Assembly (NCBI GenBank): GCA_009809945.1
Contig: WTPW01001267.1
Coordinates: 61,806-125,805 of the forward strand
Reading direction: 5' to 3'
DNA: 64,000 bases
DNA from: Gigaspora margarita
Taxonomy: Eukaryota; Glomeromycota; Glomeromycetes; Diversisporales; Gigasporaceae
The translations under genes were made by a program, and so were the position numbers. The notes below the pieces were generated by a model. That model did no database searches, was not told the DNA's origin, and was given only the letters and a program-made list of their open reading frames with translations. Each line of letters begins with the position of its first letter. Positions within the stretch are counted from its first letter, which is position 1. Positions 34,218 through 45,668 of this stretch are shown here, one piece after another.

Positions 34218-36012
34218 CCAAAAATAAGCAACCCACAATTGATAATAGTCACTATATAGTAAAGTCCAAATTCTACTATGTAAATTAATCATAATTGCTT
34301 AAGTAAACTTATTTAGAAGCAGTGTCTAAAATTCAATTTTTAAATTAGTTGTGGGCTACAACCAAATAAAAAAAATATTTGCGAATTATAAAAATTTATA
34401 AAAATTTAGTTGCACATATAAGCATAAATAGAAATTTATTAGTAAATTTTGCAAATTTATGTGCAGAATTTGCATATGCATTTCAGATTTTGGTTGCAGA
34501 ATTTTAAAATTTGTTGCGGTCTGCAGACTCTACAACCCAATTTTCGATACTGTTTAGGAGAACAAAATACATATACTTTGAAATTTTTATACAATTTAGA
34601 GAAGTTTTTATTATTTGGCATTTAATTTTTACATTCAACGAAAAAAATTAGAATTTTTTTAAAGAATATATTCAATGATATAAAAATTAAAAGTTTAATA
34701 ATAAAAACTTCAGAAAAGTTATACAAACTCTTTCCAATGATTATCTGGACCAAATTTTTGACGGAAGAAAAACAAAAAGTTTTTTGTTGGAGTGTTGCCA
34801 GATACTTAAAGTACTGTAGGATAACACAATATACAGTTTTTAAAAAAAGGTCAACTACCGCACTGGGGACTCCTCTTTTATATTCGGCATGCAAGCTAAA
34901 AGCATCAGTTGTGCAAGATAACTGGCAGTTGGTGCTCTTGGTACAAGAAATTCTAGTAAAGATATGGTAGTCTTTGTTGACGAAGAGTATTGTAGTAAAA
35001 CAATGAGGAACAACAAAAAAATGAGTTTTATCTTCCTATACTTTCCTTTAAATTTGCCTCAAGTGTCATCTTTCGCTCTTTTGGCTTTCGAAATTTTGAC
35101 AAAAGTGGGTGATTCAGCTTACCCCCTCCAAAAGATCGGTATTGTTTACAGCATCCAAATTGGGAAAGCGCCTACCTAATTGGAATCAAGTCATGAGTGA
35201 GTTTCTGGTCTAACAAAACAAACAATGAAGGACACGTAAGTTTTTTGAAGGAAAACTTCAATGCGAAATTTCTTTCTAGAAGGTTCTATAAGGTGCTAGC
35301 TTCTCTATAGTCATTTCAGGTTTTTTTATGATTTTTACTGAACTTACATATAGTATATAAATAGATGTAGAGTAGAGACTTGTCTGTTTAGTATAGTATA
35401 TAATTTTTATTATCTAGTACAGGTTTAATAGTACACTTTTCAGTTCTGTCATTGCTTCTTTTGTTTTTTCTATCTTTGTCTCCATTTATTTCTTTTACAT
35501 TTTGGTTATTTGTTTAGGTTAAGATAGTTTTTCCCCCATTTTTTCTTCTCTTTTATTTTCTTTTAATTGTTTTTTTCTTTTCTTTTAGGATAAGATTATC
35601 CTATCTGGTGGCTTAGGTAGGAAGAATCTAAAAGTTAGTCTTTGACAAAGCTTACAAAGTTCCCTAATTTTCTGTTAAAAGTTAGAGCGACAGGTCACAT
35701 CTGGGCATGATTTCTGCAGCCAGATAATATTGGACTTGCAATTGGAGGGTTTTATAATACGTAAAATTTTATGTATATAAACTTATTAATGTAGTACCAG
35801 TAAGACTGTCAAAGAAATAAAATAAAAAAAAAATAAAATAAAATAATAAACTTCTTTAATTTTAATAAAAATTTTATAGTATTTGCATTATGATCTTTTG
35901 AATAAGTTTACTTAAGCGATTATAATCAATTTGTATAGTAAACTTTGGACTTTACTATATAGCAACTACTTGCAATTACTAAACATCAATTTTATCTGAA
36001 AATAAGCTACTT
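34218..36012. mobile_element. Family-B-core foldback with different tips
   Basis: Inverted arms contain CTATATAGTAAAGTCCAAA, CTTAAGTAAACTTATT and a TTAAAATTAAAGAAGTTT zone, the same inner core as 40388-40977 and 45669-46275. Its tips are CCAAAAATAAGCAACC on the left and TGAAAATAAGCTACTT on the right, instead of the AGTGCAGTAAAT tips of those copies. The right arm is split by the retroposon at 34712-35841. Confidence 0.65.
34712..35841 (+). mobile_element. Non-LTR-type retroposon fragment
   Basis: It is inserted in the arm of the foldback, flanked by AATAATAAAAACTTC (34697-34711) and AATAATAAACTTC (35842-35854), and ends in an A-rich tail (35812-35841). Short coding remnants include SKRSVLFTASK and LPNWNQ, also found as SKRSAVFTALK and PNWIQ in 42839-43531. 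It is probably a 5'-truncated LINE 3' end or a dependent retroposon. Function of the encoded part unknown; several frames are needed, so it is dead. Confidence 0.65.
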
Positions 36013-36384
36013 CTGATTTTTTGTATAACTTTTTGCCCAAAAAAAAAGATATCTTACTTTTGGAAATCTGCAATAGTAAAACTTGATCTTTTATATATAA
36101 TGTTGTAATTATATAAGAGTATTTTTACTAATAAAAGATTTCAAAAAAGCTTCTAAAAAATGTGATAGCAATTATAAGCTATTTGTGATTATATAAAAGT
36201 ATTTTATATATAAAAAAAATAGAGTTAAATTTTGTGTGATTATATAGAGGTTGTGACTATAGAGGGTAATTGTAGAGAAGAAAGACTGTATTAAATTATG
36301 AAATTATAGCTAATTTCGGTTAGAAGGTGCTTATTTTGAATATTAATAATTATTATAGGGATACTTATTTTTGGTGATTTACAG

Positions 36385-37080
36385 TACTTATTTTAGTTTA
36401 AAAGATAGTAAAGTTTTTAGGTTTAGAACCTTAGAACCTGGTTTTAAAGTCTAGTTTTTAAAACCTAGACTTAATTTTAAAATTAAGATTTTTAAGTTTA
36501 TAATAGATTTTTAGATTTATAATAAGTTTTTAAATTCTTAAGTTCTTAGATTTTTAGATTTATAATAAGTTTTTAAGTTCTTAGGTTTATAATAAATTTT
36601 TAGTTTCATAATAGGTTCTTAGATTTATAATAAGTTTTTAGATTTATAATAGATTTTCAAATTTATAATAGGTTTTTAGATTTATAATAGGTTTTTAAAT
36701 TTATAATAATTTTTTAAATTTGTATAAATTTTTCAAAACCAGATTCTAGAATCAAATTTTAAAACCAGATTTTAGAACTAAGTTTTAAAAACAGGTTTTG
36801 GAACCAGGTTTTGAATACAGATTTTAGAACTAGATTTGAAATCAGATTCTAGAACCAGGTTTCGAAACTAGGTTTTAGAACTTTTTAAAAATTTAGATTT
36901 GGTTTTAAAACCTTTAGGTTTTATTTTATAAATTTACATTTTTGTTTTAGCTATAAGAATTTATTTGTATTAAATATATTTTGCAAATATATATTTTCAA
37001 AAAATTTTTTATATAAAACTATTTTTCTAAATACATATAGCCAATTAAATTTTAGTATTTAATTAAATTATACAAATCAG
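36385..37080. repeat. Two adjoining minisatellites
   Basis: At about 36480-36735 a unit of 18-20 bp (GTTTTTAGATTTATAATA) repeats about 13 times. At about 36736-36910 a different 16-17-bp unit (AACCAGATTTTAGAAC) repeats about nine times. Both are diverged and non-coding. Confidence 0.8.
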
Positions 37081-37370
37081 AACTCTAGACATCTTTCATA
37101 TAGATTATAACTGGAGTTTGGCCAATTGGCCCAATTTGCTGAAAATGACAAAATACATTTCTTTAAATAACTTTTGATCTAATGATCAGAATTGAATGAA
37201 CTTTTTTTGTTAGATGCGCTTCACTAAGGCTTCATTTTTAAAAAAAGGTTATTCAAATTGGACCACTAGATGCTAAGATAATTGTCAAAAACTGTTTTTT
37301 TGCTTTTTAAATTTTAGATATTTTTGCTAGAAAAATAAAATATAACCTCTGTACTAGATGTTTAGGGTCC
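37081..37370. mobile_element. MITE with GGACCCTAAACATCTAG ends, copy 1
   Basis: About 290 bp, the inverse of 62076-62376 over most of its length: shared are TTTGGCAATTATCTT (as its inverse), AACTTTTTTTGTTAGATGCG-like sequence and GACCTATATGA-like ends. Its right end is well kept; the left end (AGACATCTTTCATATAG) has decayed. Confidence 0.7.
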
Positions 37371-37987
37371 TTACAAATCTAATAATCTAATTTTAAAATT
37401 ATAATTTAATTAGCTTTTACTAATACAAACTTTCTAAATATAATATTTTAAACTTATTAGTATATATAGTATTATAATTAATTATACTAATTTTTATTGT
37501 TTTACTAGAATATTAGTACTATATATATTGTTGTTCTAATTTTCATATTCTTAGAACTTCACTATATATTTTTTAAAATAATCTATCTTCTTTAAACAAA
37601 TAGTTATGCAAACAAACATAGAAATAGCTTAGTTTTAAATTATTAAATTTTTTTAAAAAATTAAAAAGTATACTAATAAAAATTTAACTATATAATATCT
37701 AATGTTTGCTATATATATATTTAATACTTTAAACAACTTTATTTAATGGCACTTTTGAGACTTGCTTAGTAAAATTCAGACTTTTATATATCAACTACTA
37801 GTAATTTTTTGAAAATTTTTAAAAAAATAAAAAAAGTTTATTTTTAATAGTTGCTTATTTTGAAGAATATATAGTATTTTATACAAGTACAAGCTAACTT
37901 ATTTTTAATAAAAAGCTTGTTAGAGTAGTCCTACCTAAATATTATTTGGATTTTAATAATTTGTAATAGTATTAACTAATATTTGTA

Positions 37988-38162
37988 CAGCCATTCTCCT
38001 CTATAATCACCTCCTATATAATTACAACTTCTATATAGTTATATTAAATTTTGAGACAATTTATTAATAAACTTATAAAAAAAAGACTTCTATATAATCA
38101 CACTCTTTTATAACTACCAATTTTCTTGATGCAAACTGTATGATTATAGAGGAGAATAACTA
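37988..38162. mobile_element. 175-bp TA-flanked MITE
   Basis: The left end CAGCCATTCTCCTCTATAAT faces TAGTTATTCTCCTCTATAAT. TA flanks at 37986-37987 and 38163-38164. It belongs to the family of the ends at 34050/36288. Confidence 0.75.
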
Positions 38163-38486
38163 TAGTTAAAAATATTTTTAAACTATATCTATTATTTACT
38201 TTTGTTTATTAAGATTTATTCTAATTTCAATATTAGTTTTTACTTTTTTTTTGGTCTCTATATTAATTATTTTCAAATTTCTAAACTAGTTAGTCTAAAA
38301 AATTAAGTTATTTAATTATTAAATACTATTATAATTTTTTTTTATTGACAAATATTTAATTTGATTTAAAAATTTACTATTAAAGATTTAAATTCAAATC
38401 AAATTCAAATTTAAATATTTGAATCAAATCAAATTCAAATTAGATAAGAAAACATAATAACCAATAGTATTTTATTAGTAAAACAT

Positions 38487-38586
38487 GATCTAGTGATCCA
38501 AATCAAATAATTTTAGTACCATTCGAATTCTCTTCTCAAGATGATTTGAGTAGTACCAAAATCATAATTTGGATCTCTGATCAAGT
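38487..38586. repeat. 100-bp hairpin related to 32703-32917
   Basis: GATCTAGTGATCC and TTTTAGTACCATTCGAA, mirrored on the right by AGTACCAAAATCAT and GGATCTCTGATC. It keeps the central part of the larger hairpin MITE but not its tips. Confidence 0.65.
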
Positions 38587-38699
38587 TTTAGACAAATTTT
38601 TATAAAAAAATTATATTATATTTTTTTGACCCCTCCTTCTACTATTAAAAAAAATGTTATATTTTGGGGGACCCCTTCTCAAATATAACATTATTTATA

Positions 38700-39045
38700 G
38701 ATGCCCCTCTACAACTTTTGGTTGCTTATTTAATAGCCATTTAAAGGTTCTATACTAGCTACCATATCTGCAATCTATATACAAACTATTAAACTAGTTT
38801 GTTCAAATAGATTGATTTATTTTAGTATTAAATATTATTATTGTTTCTTTTTTTGGTTTCTACTATTGTAACATAAACCTTTTTTTGTTAGAATAATAGT
38901 TTTTGGTAACCAGGTTAATGGACTTTTAGTGCTATGCTTATTTAATTTTTTCTAAGTTCTGGTTTTTTGTAATACTTTTAAAGATCTTTATTATTTCTTT
39001 GCTTGGGTTTTGCCAAACAGATTTTAATTATTCCAGTTTCTTGAA
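38700..39045 (-). mobile_element. Degraded copy of the tRNA-headed retroposon
   Basis: It matches 41510-42490 in the same direction with much loss: CAACTTTTGGTTGC, AAGGTTCTATACTAGCTACC, AAAGATCTTT..TACTTC-like and TTCCAGTTTCTTG-like segments in order. It sits directly before the opposite-strand copy at 39069. Confidence 0.55.
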
Positions 39046-39068
39046 TTTGTTTATATAATATTATATAG

Positions 39069-39901
39069 AGGGTGTGACGATCTAGAGAAGTGGCCAGGTT
39101 GTCACCCCCAAGCGGCAGGTCAAAAGTTCAAATCCCACTGACAACGATAACAAAAAATAGGCCTGTAGTACGGTAACTGTAGCTCAATATTGGTTGGGTG
39201 AGAAACCTGTAACCTTGGTTCCACCATCTTGAATGGGAGCTCTCGGGCGCAATGGTGTTGTTACACAACAACACCAAAAAATCCAAGAAACCAGAAAAAC
39301 AGAAACCTGTTTGGAAAGTCCCGATTAAGGAGGTAGAATAAGATCTTTGACAGCACTACCATAATGAGGTCGGTACTGGGATCCGAACGAACCTTAAAAG
39401 AGCAAGGGAGGTATCTAGCGGTTTGGAGTAATTCGGACTGCAAGTGTTGGTATAATGCAGATGCATCGGTTACTGAAATCCATGGATAACTACGAAATGG
39501 AACGTGGCTATTCAATGGTATGGTTAACAAGTGCTATCGATGAACAAGGGCCCCGGAAGAATGTCAGAAAGGGTTCTTGGGAGGGAAAAATTGTTGCAGC
39601 ATGGCCACACTTAAGCACCATAAGGGAAAGCTGAGTGCGACTCTATAATAATAAGTTAAACATGCAGGTTAGTTGGTGACGGAAGTATGGGACAGAGAAT
39701 TTAAATAGGCAATTCCCATAGTTGGGTTGCAGGTATGGCAGCTAGTGTAGAACCTTCGGGCAGACTACTTAAAATAAATACCAAAAGTACACGTGTAGCT
39801 AGTTGTAATCTCTCTCATAATGAGAGTTATCAAATTGTAATCCTGTATCACTTACGGAAAATAAAGTCAAGGGCAATGCCATATAAAAAAAATATATATA
39901 T
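39069..39901 (+). mobile_element. tRNA-headed poly(A) retroposon, plus-strand copy
   Basis: A non-coding retroposon with exact 11-bp target duplication ATATTATATAG (39058-39068, 39902-39912). The first 80 bases look tRNA-derived, with an A-box-like GTGACGATCTAGAGAAG and B box GTTCAAATCCC (39126-39136), so pol III transcription is likely. The body shares CACCATCTTGAATGGGAGC and GGTTGCAGGTATGGCAGCTA with the other copies. The end is A-rich (39882-39901). At over 800 bp it is long for a SINE. Confidence 0.75.
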
Positions 39902-39912
39902 ATATTATATAG

Positions 39913-40280
39913 CTGTATTTGAAAATCTTATTTTAGATAGTAGTATTAAGCTTACAAATAATATTCTACTAATCAAAAGTAATTATTACAAAAATACAAG
40001 CTTATTTTTTAAAATTATTTTTTGTTGAATTTGAACTCTAGATCTGTTTTTTGGAGAATAACAATTTAACTACTCTTTATATTATTATACTAGAACTTTA
40101 AAGAATATATAAATAACTTAGATCTGAATTTGTATAATTTTAGCCAAAATTGATCTATAAAAATGAACCAAAAATTAAAATTTACTATATAAATATGCAA
40201 TATTTAATAAATTTCTATTTAAAAATTTTTTTTAGTAATATTATGTTATTTATATTTTTTCAAACTCCTACTATAATAGT
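39913..40280. other. AT-rich stretch, nothing recognised
   Basis: Between the retroposon and the large foldback; no gene or matched repeat. Confidence 0.45.
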
Positions 40281-40387
40281 CATAGAACATGTTCTCTAGA
40301 AATAAGTTTATAATAAAATTTTAAACAAAAATATATTAATTTACTATAAACTTTGAGCTAAAGATTCTTCTCAGCTTAACTAATTAA

Positions 40388-40977
40388 AGGAAGTGCAGTA
40401 AATCATGTAATTTTTTGGGGGAAGGGAGTCCCTATTTATCACGTCCTATATATATATATAGAGTAAAATAGCCAATAATATTGAAGGATTTATTATAATA
40501 AAAATTCGCAAAAAGTTGCTATATAGTAAAGTCTAAATTTTACTATGTCAATCGATAATTATTAATTAAGTAAACTTGTTTGGAATATCAAAATACTTAT
40601 ACGCTAAAATTTTTATTAAAATTAAAGAAGTTTTTTTTATTTAACTTTTAATTTTTACATTTGTCGAATGTATTTTTTTAAAAAATTTTAAAATTTTTGT
40701 CAAACATAAAAATCAAAAAGTCAAATAATAAAAAGTTCTCTAATACTAATAAAAATTTTAAAATAAGTGTATTTTGATCTTTTGAACAAGTTTAATTATG
40801 CAACTTTAATCAATTCACATAGTAAAATTTTGACTTTACTATGTAGTGACTGTTATTATACATGGGGTTAAAAACTTTTTTGAATTTTTTAATATTATAA
40901 AAGATGAAATTTGATTGGTCAATAGTCTATTACAGGGGGAGGAGGTCAGATCTATGTAAACCCTTACTGCACTTCTC
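40388..40977. mobile_element. Family B foldback MITE, copy 1 (590 bp, TAA duplication)
   Basis: Tips are AGGAAGTGCAGTAAATCATG and, from the right, GAGAAGTGCAGTAAGGG. TAA lies at 40385-40387 and 40978-40980. The opposite arm of the host foldback reads CTAATTAACTTAAAATT without the insertion (inverse, near 43770), proving the 3-bp duplication. The interior is an inverted repeat with AGTAAAGTC and AAGTAAACTTGTTT. A 3-bp TAA/TTA target suggests PIF/Harbinger. Confidence 0.85.
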
Positions 40978-41392
40978 TAACTTAAAATTAAATTTTATGG
41001 GTATATAGAACAAGAAAAATGAAAAAAAATTAAATTTAAAAACTAAGTTAAAATTTTGTTAATTTTGTACAATTTCAAAATGTAACTCTGTAAAAAACAA
41101 ATATTTACAAATTTTAAATCAGCAATTATATGTAAATTTATGCTTGAACAACTTTACTTAGTAGCAAAAAAAAAATAGGCTATCTTGACAAAAAAGTAAG
41201 TTAGCTATATACTAATGTTAAAAATTATTGGTTTGTAATACAAACCTTTTTTTTATAAGATAACCTGCTTTGGGCTTCTAAGTAAACTTGTTTAAAAGGT
41301 AATTCTACTTATATTAAGATCAAAATATGTTTTTTCAAACCTTTTACTAAGTAAAAATTGAGTTAAAGTTAGAAAAAATTTTTTTTAAAAAA

Positions 41393-42665
41393 GTTTTTTT
41401 TTTTTTTTTTTGGTATCAAAGTTTCTACTCTGGGGAAAGGCTTTTATTTAAGCAAATGGATCAAGGGTACCTCTTTGGGCACCTGACATTTGTTACATTG
41501 ATGAGGGTACAACTAGCCACACCTGCAACTTTTGGTTGCCTATTTAAGTAGCCACCCAAAGGTTCCACACTAGCTGCCATACCTGCAACCCGCAAATCGG
41601 CATTGCCTATTTAAACCCTCTGGCAGTGTTGTTACGGGACAGCTTTGGACAATGATTTGAACAATTTTGGACAATTTTGAACAATTAAATAAAGTAAAAT
41701 TACTTAAAATTTTATTAAGATAATCTATTTTAATTTTAACTTAAATGTGTTCAGCATCTAAAAAAATATATAGTTATATATTTTTTAGATATATTTATTA
41801 ATTATTAAAGCTGAACAAGCTTTGAACAATCTTGGATGTTTGGACAATTTTGGACATGGACAAGCCAAAAAAGGCTGTGGACAGCCAAAACGTACAACAC
41901 TGCCCTCTGGTACCTGCTTCGTCTGCCAATCCTACTTGTATCACCAGTACAATCTTCTGTTATATTAGTCAGTCAAGGTTAGTCCTGGATGCTTGTGAAA
42001 TCTTCTTAGGACTGATTTATCCTTGTGAAACACTTGGTAGAGCAGTTCCTGTCCCACACAGGCATTACCTATGCTTTGCTAACTTATACTACAGCTTTAT
42101 CTATATACTTGGGATCAGAGCTAACTATTAAACCCCTACCATTTCCTACTTCTTCCTTGTAAGGTTCACTCCAATCCCGATATCCACCACAACCTTCCTA
42201 TCAGTTCTTCCTCAGTATCCCCAAACTTCTAAACCAGTTAGCCCAAAAAGGTCAGTCAGCCCAGCTTTAGGTGCCGAATGGACTCCCTTCCTTTAGTACA
42301 TGTTGCTGAAATACATGTTCTTATCCTCTGGTGCGACTCTAGTGGCCAGGTTGGTGGATCTACTCCTTGAGGATTTTGTCATCCAGTTCTCTAGCTCCAG
42401 TTTCTGATATTCCAATTATGGTTAGCACCTTCAAAGATCTTTGCTACTTCCTCACTTGGGACTTCCAAATGGGTATTCATTTTCTGATCCTTGGATTTTT
42501 TGTGTGCCCGATGGCTCCCATTCAAGATGGTGTACCAAAGAACCTATGAGGAGAAATAGTTACTATAACACAGGTCTATTTTTCAAAGCATCACCAGTGA
42601 GATTTGAACCCTAGACCTGCTGCTTGGAGTGACAACTTATCAACTTCTCTAAGTCACCACACCCC
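41393..42665 (-). mobile_element. tRNA-headed poly(A) retroposon, complete minus-strand copy
   Basis: Read on the minus strand it starts GGGTGTGGTGACTTAGAGAA at 42665, with B box GGTTCAAATC (42601-42610), and ends in a poly(A) (T run 41394-41411 on the plus strand). TTTAAAAAA at 41384-41392 and 42666-42674 may be the target duplication. It sits at the dyad centre of the large foldback. Without the MITE at 41624-41902 it is about 990 bp. No protein; frames at 41832-42131 and 42367-42549 are chance. Confidence 0.8.
41624..41902. mobile_element. 279-bp hAT MITE, copy 1
   Basis: Ends CAGTGTTGTTACGGGACAG...CAAAACGTACAACACTG with exact 8-bp duplication CCCTCTGG (41616-41623, 41903-41910). TTGGACAATTTTG and its inverse recur subterminally. 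It is the inverse of 60449-60727 and the same length. Confidence 0.92.
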
Positions 42666-42838
42666 TTTAAAAAATTTTTTTTCTAACTTTAACCCTATTT
42701 TCATTTAGTAAAAAGTTTAAGAAAAACAATTTTAATTTCAATACGAGTAGAATTACTTACTAAACAAGTTTACTTAGAAGCCCAAAGCAGGTTATCTTGA
42801 CAAAAAAAGAAGTTTATATTATAAACCAAAAATTTTTA

Positions 42839-43531
42839 TTTGGCACTTGTCGTTTAGAGGTAAAGTTCATAGACTACCTGCTAACAAGCTTAGAGTTTAT
42901 CACTTACCAAAATAGCTGGGTTTTGGAAATGAGAAATACTTGGTGGCGCTCTGATGGAAATGGGACCTTACGGGAAAAACTACTGTCCTTACCTTGGCTA
43001 CAAGTGAATTTTTCTTTGGTGTCGTTGGTTTGTAAAGAATTTTCAAAAAAGTGGGCATTTTGGAGCACCTCCTCCAAAAGATCTGCAGTGTTTACTGCTC
43101 TCAAAAAGGAAAGATACTGACCAAATTGGATACAACCGTCACGAGTGGCTTGGAATCAAGTGAAGTGGACTGACATGCGAGACTATTGGGGAACCCGCTG
43201 GAAGAAAATTCTAGAAGCTTTTTTAAGCAGTCCGGTTTATATGACTGCTTTTCGTTTAACATGCTGGGGTCTGGGCCGGTTTTTAGCTGGGCAAGATTAT
43301 CAATGTTAACAATTTTTATTTTCAAAGACTGACAGGTTATTGTAAAGATAGCTTGTTCAGCTAACTTTGGGCCTCAGATAAAGATTGTATGGTAGCAGAA
43401 GGCTATCAAGTAGTCTGAGTTCTTATTTTCTAATAATTGTAACATATTATTCTCCGCATGTAATAATATTGATTTCAATAAAGATTTAAGAGCAAGGCTC
43501 CGGTTATAAAATGAAAAAAAAACCCCCCCCC
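42839..43531 (+). mobile_element. Retroposon fragment, 693 bp
   Basis: It is inserted in the right arm of the large foldback. Exact 12-bp duplication CAAAAATTTTTA at 42827-42838 and 43532-43543. It ends ATGAAAAAAAAA followed by a run of C. The opposite foldback arm (near 41225-41245) lacks it. Coding remnants read RNTWWRSDGNGTLREKLLSL and SKRSAVFTALK in one frame of about 100 codons; the second is shared with 34712-35841. Probably a truncated LINE 3' end; the protein is not recognised. Confidence 0.75.
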
Positions 43532-43928
43532 CAAAAATTTTTAATATTAGCATATAGCTAATTTACTTATTGTCATGATAATCTGTTTTTTGCTACAAAG
43601 TAAAGTTGTTCAGAGCATAAATTTACTAATTTAAAATTTGTAAATATTTGTTTTTACAGAGTTACATTTTGAAATTATACAAAATTAACAAAAATTTGAC
43701 TTGGTTTTTAAGCTTAATTTTTTTCTCTTTTTCTTATTCTATATATCCATAAAATTTAATTTTAAGTTAATTAGTTAAGCTGAGAAGGATCTTTAGCTTA
43801 AAGTTTATAGTAAATATATATATTTTTGTTTAATTTTTTATTATAAACTTTTTTAAAACCTATTTTAAGGGGACATGTCCTATGACTAATAATTTTTAAC
43901 AAATCTTTTATAATAATTTCTTTATAAT

Positions 43929-44129
43929 AAATAATTATCATGGCTAAAACTGGAAATGGCTGAAGCTAGAAATTTTAAATATTTTAATATGAAATTTACA
44001 AAAAATTTTGGAATGCATTTTGTATAATTTAAAAGTATAGTTAGATTTTAGCAAGATTTATAGTTTTAAATCGAGACCTCTAATTTTTAGCTTTAGCCAT
44101 TTCCAGCTTCAGCCACGACAATAATTATT
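43929..44129. mobile_element. MITE with AATAATTGTC / GGCTGAAGCTGGAAATGGC arms, copy 1
   Basis: AATAATTATCATGGC then TAAAACTGGAAATGGCTGAA on the left is mirrored by GCCATTTCCAGCTTCAGCC and ACAATAATTATT on the right. Related to 62391-62597. No clear target duplication, non-coding. Confidence 0.75.
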
Positions 44130-44631
44130 TTTAATATAAAAGGATTTTTTAAATTCTACAAAATAGTAGAATTTGAAAGAACTCTAAATATTAAAATTGA
44201 ATATATTATTGTTAAAATATATAAATTTGAGTTTAAAAAAAAAATTTTAACTTCTATTATGAAATTTGATAATTATTAATTTTTATTTTTATTTTTTAAG
44301 TTAAAATACTTTAATAATTATATAATTAATTTTGATAGTTAAACATATTTTGATTTTACTTATATGTAAAATTTAAAAATGTTTTTAACTATTAAAAAAT
44401 AACAGTAATTATAAATCAAACCAGTAGTGTAGGACCCCAAATAATCTATGTGAGGTTATATTTGAGGATCATAGTAAAAATTTTTTCTGTTAGCGGTTCT
44501 ACTTTGGTATATATCAGCTACTTTTCAAACATAAGGTACAAACTTTGGTATCGGTTCCCAAGTTTCGAAATGTAAGTTTTCAAAAAAAAATTTTTCGAAC
44601 TGACGCTCTCTAAAAAAAACAAAAAAAAAAA

Positions 44632-44665
<34 letters not shown>

Positions 44666-44835
44666 GAACCTGACGCTCTCCTTTTCCATTACTACTTTTC
44701 AAATATAACATTTGGAAAATTTACCCTGTTACTATTTTTTCAAATATACTCAATTTGCCCATTACCCGTTTTCAAATATAACTTTTTTATCCAATACCTA
44801 CTTTTTAAATATAACCTTTTTAAAAAAACAGCTTT
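44130..44835. other. AT-rich stretch with poly(A)
   Basis: A run of A with few C lies at 44608-44661, flanked by two GACGCTCTC blocks (44605, 44684). CTTTTTCAAATATA-like phrases repeat at 44690-44820. No gene; origin unknown. Confidence 0.45.
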
Positions 44836-45668
44836 CTGTTAGCGATTTATCTGCATTATACTGACACTTGGAGTCAGGCCTAACTATTAAACTCCTATTG
44901 TTACCTACTTCTGCCCTTGTAAGGTTCACTTTAATCCCGATACCCACCATAACCTTTCTATCAATCCTTCCTTAGTATCCCCAAACTTCCAAACCAGTTA
45001 GCCCAAAAGGGTCAGTTGGCCTAGCTTTAAGTACTAAATAAACTCCTCCCTTTGGTACATGTTGCGAAAATACATGTTCTTTTTCTCTGATACGACTCTG
45101 GCAGCCAGGTTGGTGGACCCCCTCCTTGAGAATCTTGTCATCCAGTTTTCTGTCTCTGGTATCCGATATTCCAGTTATGGTTAGCACTGTCAAAGATCTT
45201 TGCTACTTCCTTACTCAGAACTTCCAAACAGGTCTCCATTTTCTGATCTTTGGATTTTTGTGTGCCCGGCAGCTTCTATTCAAGATGGTGTACCAAAGGA
45301 CCTATGAAGAGAAATAGTTACCATAACACAGATATACTTGTTGGCAAAACCTATGGGATTTGGAAATGGGCTATGGACAAACCTGAACAAATAGGTTTGT
45401 TCACCTATATTTAAAAATTCCATATAGCAAAACTGGACAAATTCCAAACCCAAATCCCAAATTCCAAATTTATCCCAAATCCCAAACTCATTCCAAATCC
45501 CAAACTCATCCCAAATCCCAAACCCATCCCAAATCCCAAACCCAAATCCCAAACCCAAATCCAAAACACAAACCCAAATTTCAAACCAAAATTCCAAACC
45601 TTTGAAATCTGGAGTTTTCCAAAGAAACCTTTTTTTCTTACTAAACAAATCTCTTTTTTAACTTCTAA

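Larger units (their letters stand above)
34050..36288. mobile_element. TA-flanked element, pogo/mariner-like ends
   Basis: The left end is CAGTCTTTCTTCTCTATAAT and the right end, inward, CAGTCTTTCTTCTCTACAAT. TA at 34048-34049 and 36289-36290. Related ends delimit the small element at 37988-38162. No transposase is left; the interior is a foldback with a retroposon inserted. Confidence 0.7.
32489..36384. mobile_element. Outer TA-flanked TIR element of a four-level nest
   Basis: The left end reads TATAAATTGCCAAAAATAAG and the right end, inward, TGTAAATCACCAAAAATAAG, followed by CACCCC or TATCCC. TA flanks lie at 32487-32488 and 36385-36386. It encloses the elements at 32703-32917, 34050-36288, 34218-36012 and 34712-35841. 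Given the distance, the ends could instead belong to two partial copies. Confidence 0.5.
40281..43884. mobile_element. Large foldback element, three insertions inside
   Basis: Outer tips are GTCATAGAACATGTTCTC and, inward from the right, GTCATAGGACATGTCCCC. Arms match through CTGAGAAGGATC-like, AAAATTAAATTTTATGG, AAGTAAACTTGTTTA and AAGCAGGTTATCTTGACAAA-type segments up to about 41392 and from 42666. Net of insertions each arm is about 510 bp. Left arm: 40388-40977. Centre: 41393-42665. Right arm: 42839-43531. No coding sequence of its own. Confidence 0.8.

Noticed and set aside
39069-39150. A functional tRNA gene
   Set aside because: A- and B-box-like sequences are present, but the acceptor and other stems do not pair, as expected for a retroposon head.
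42367-45317. Conserved ORF MRILSSS... seen twice
   Set aside because: It is antisense to the tRNA-headed retroposon body and appears only because the two copies are related; neighbouring frames are not kept.
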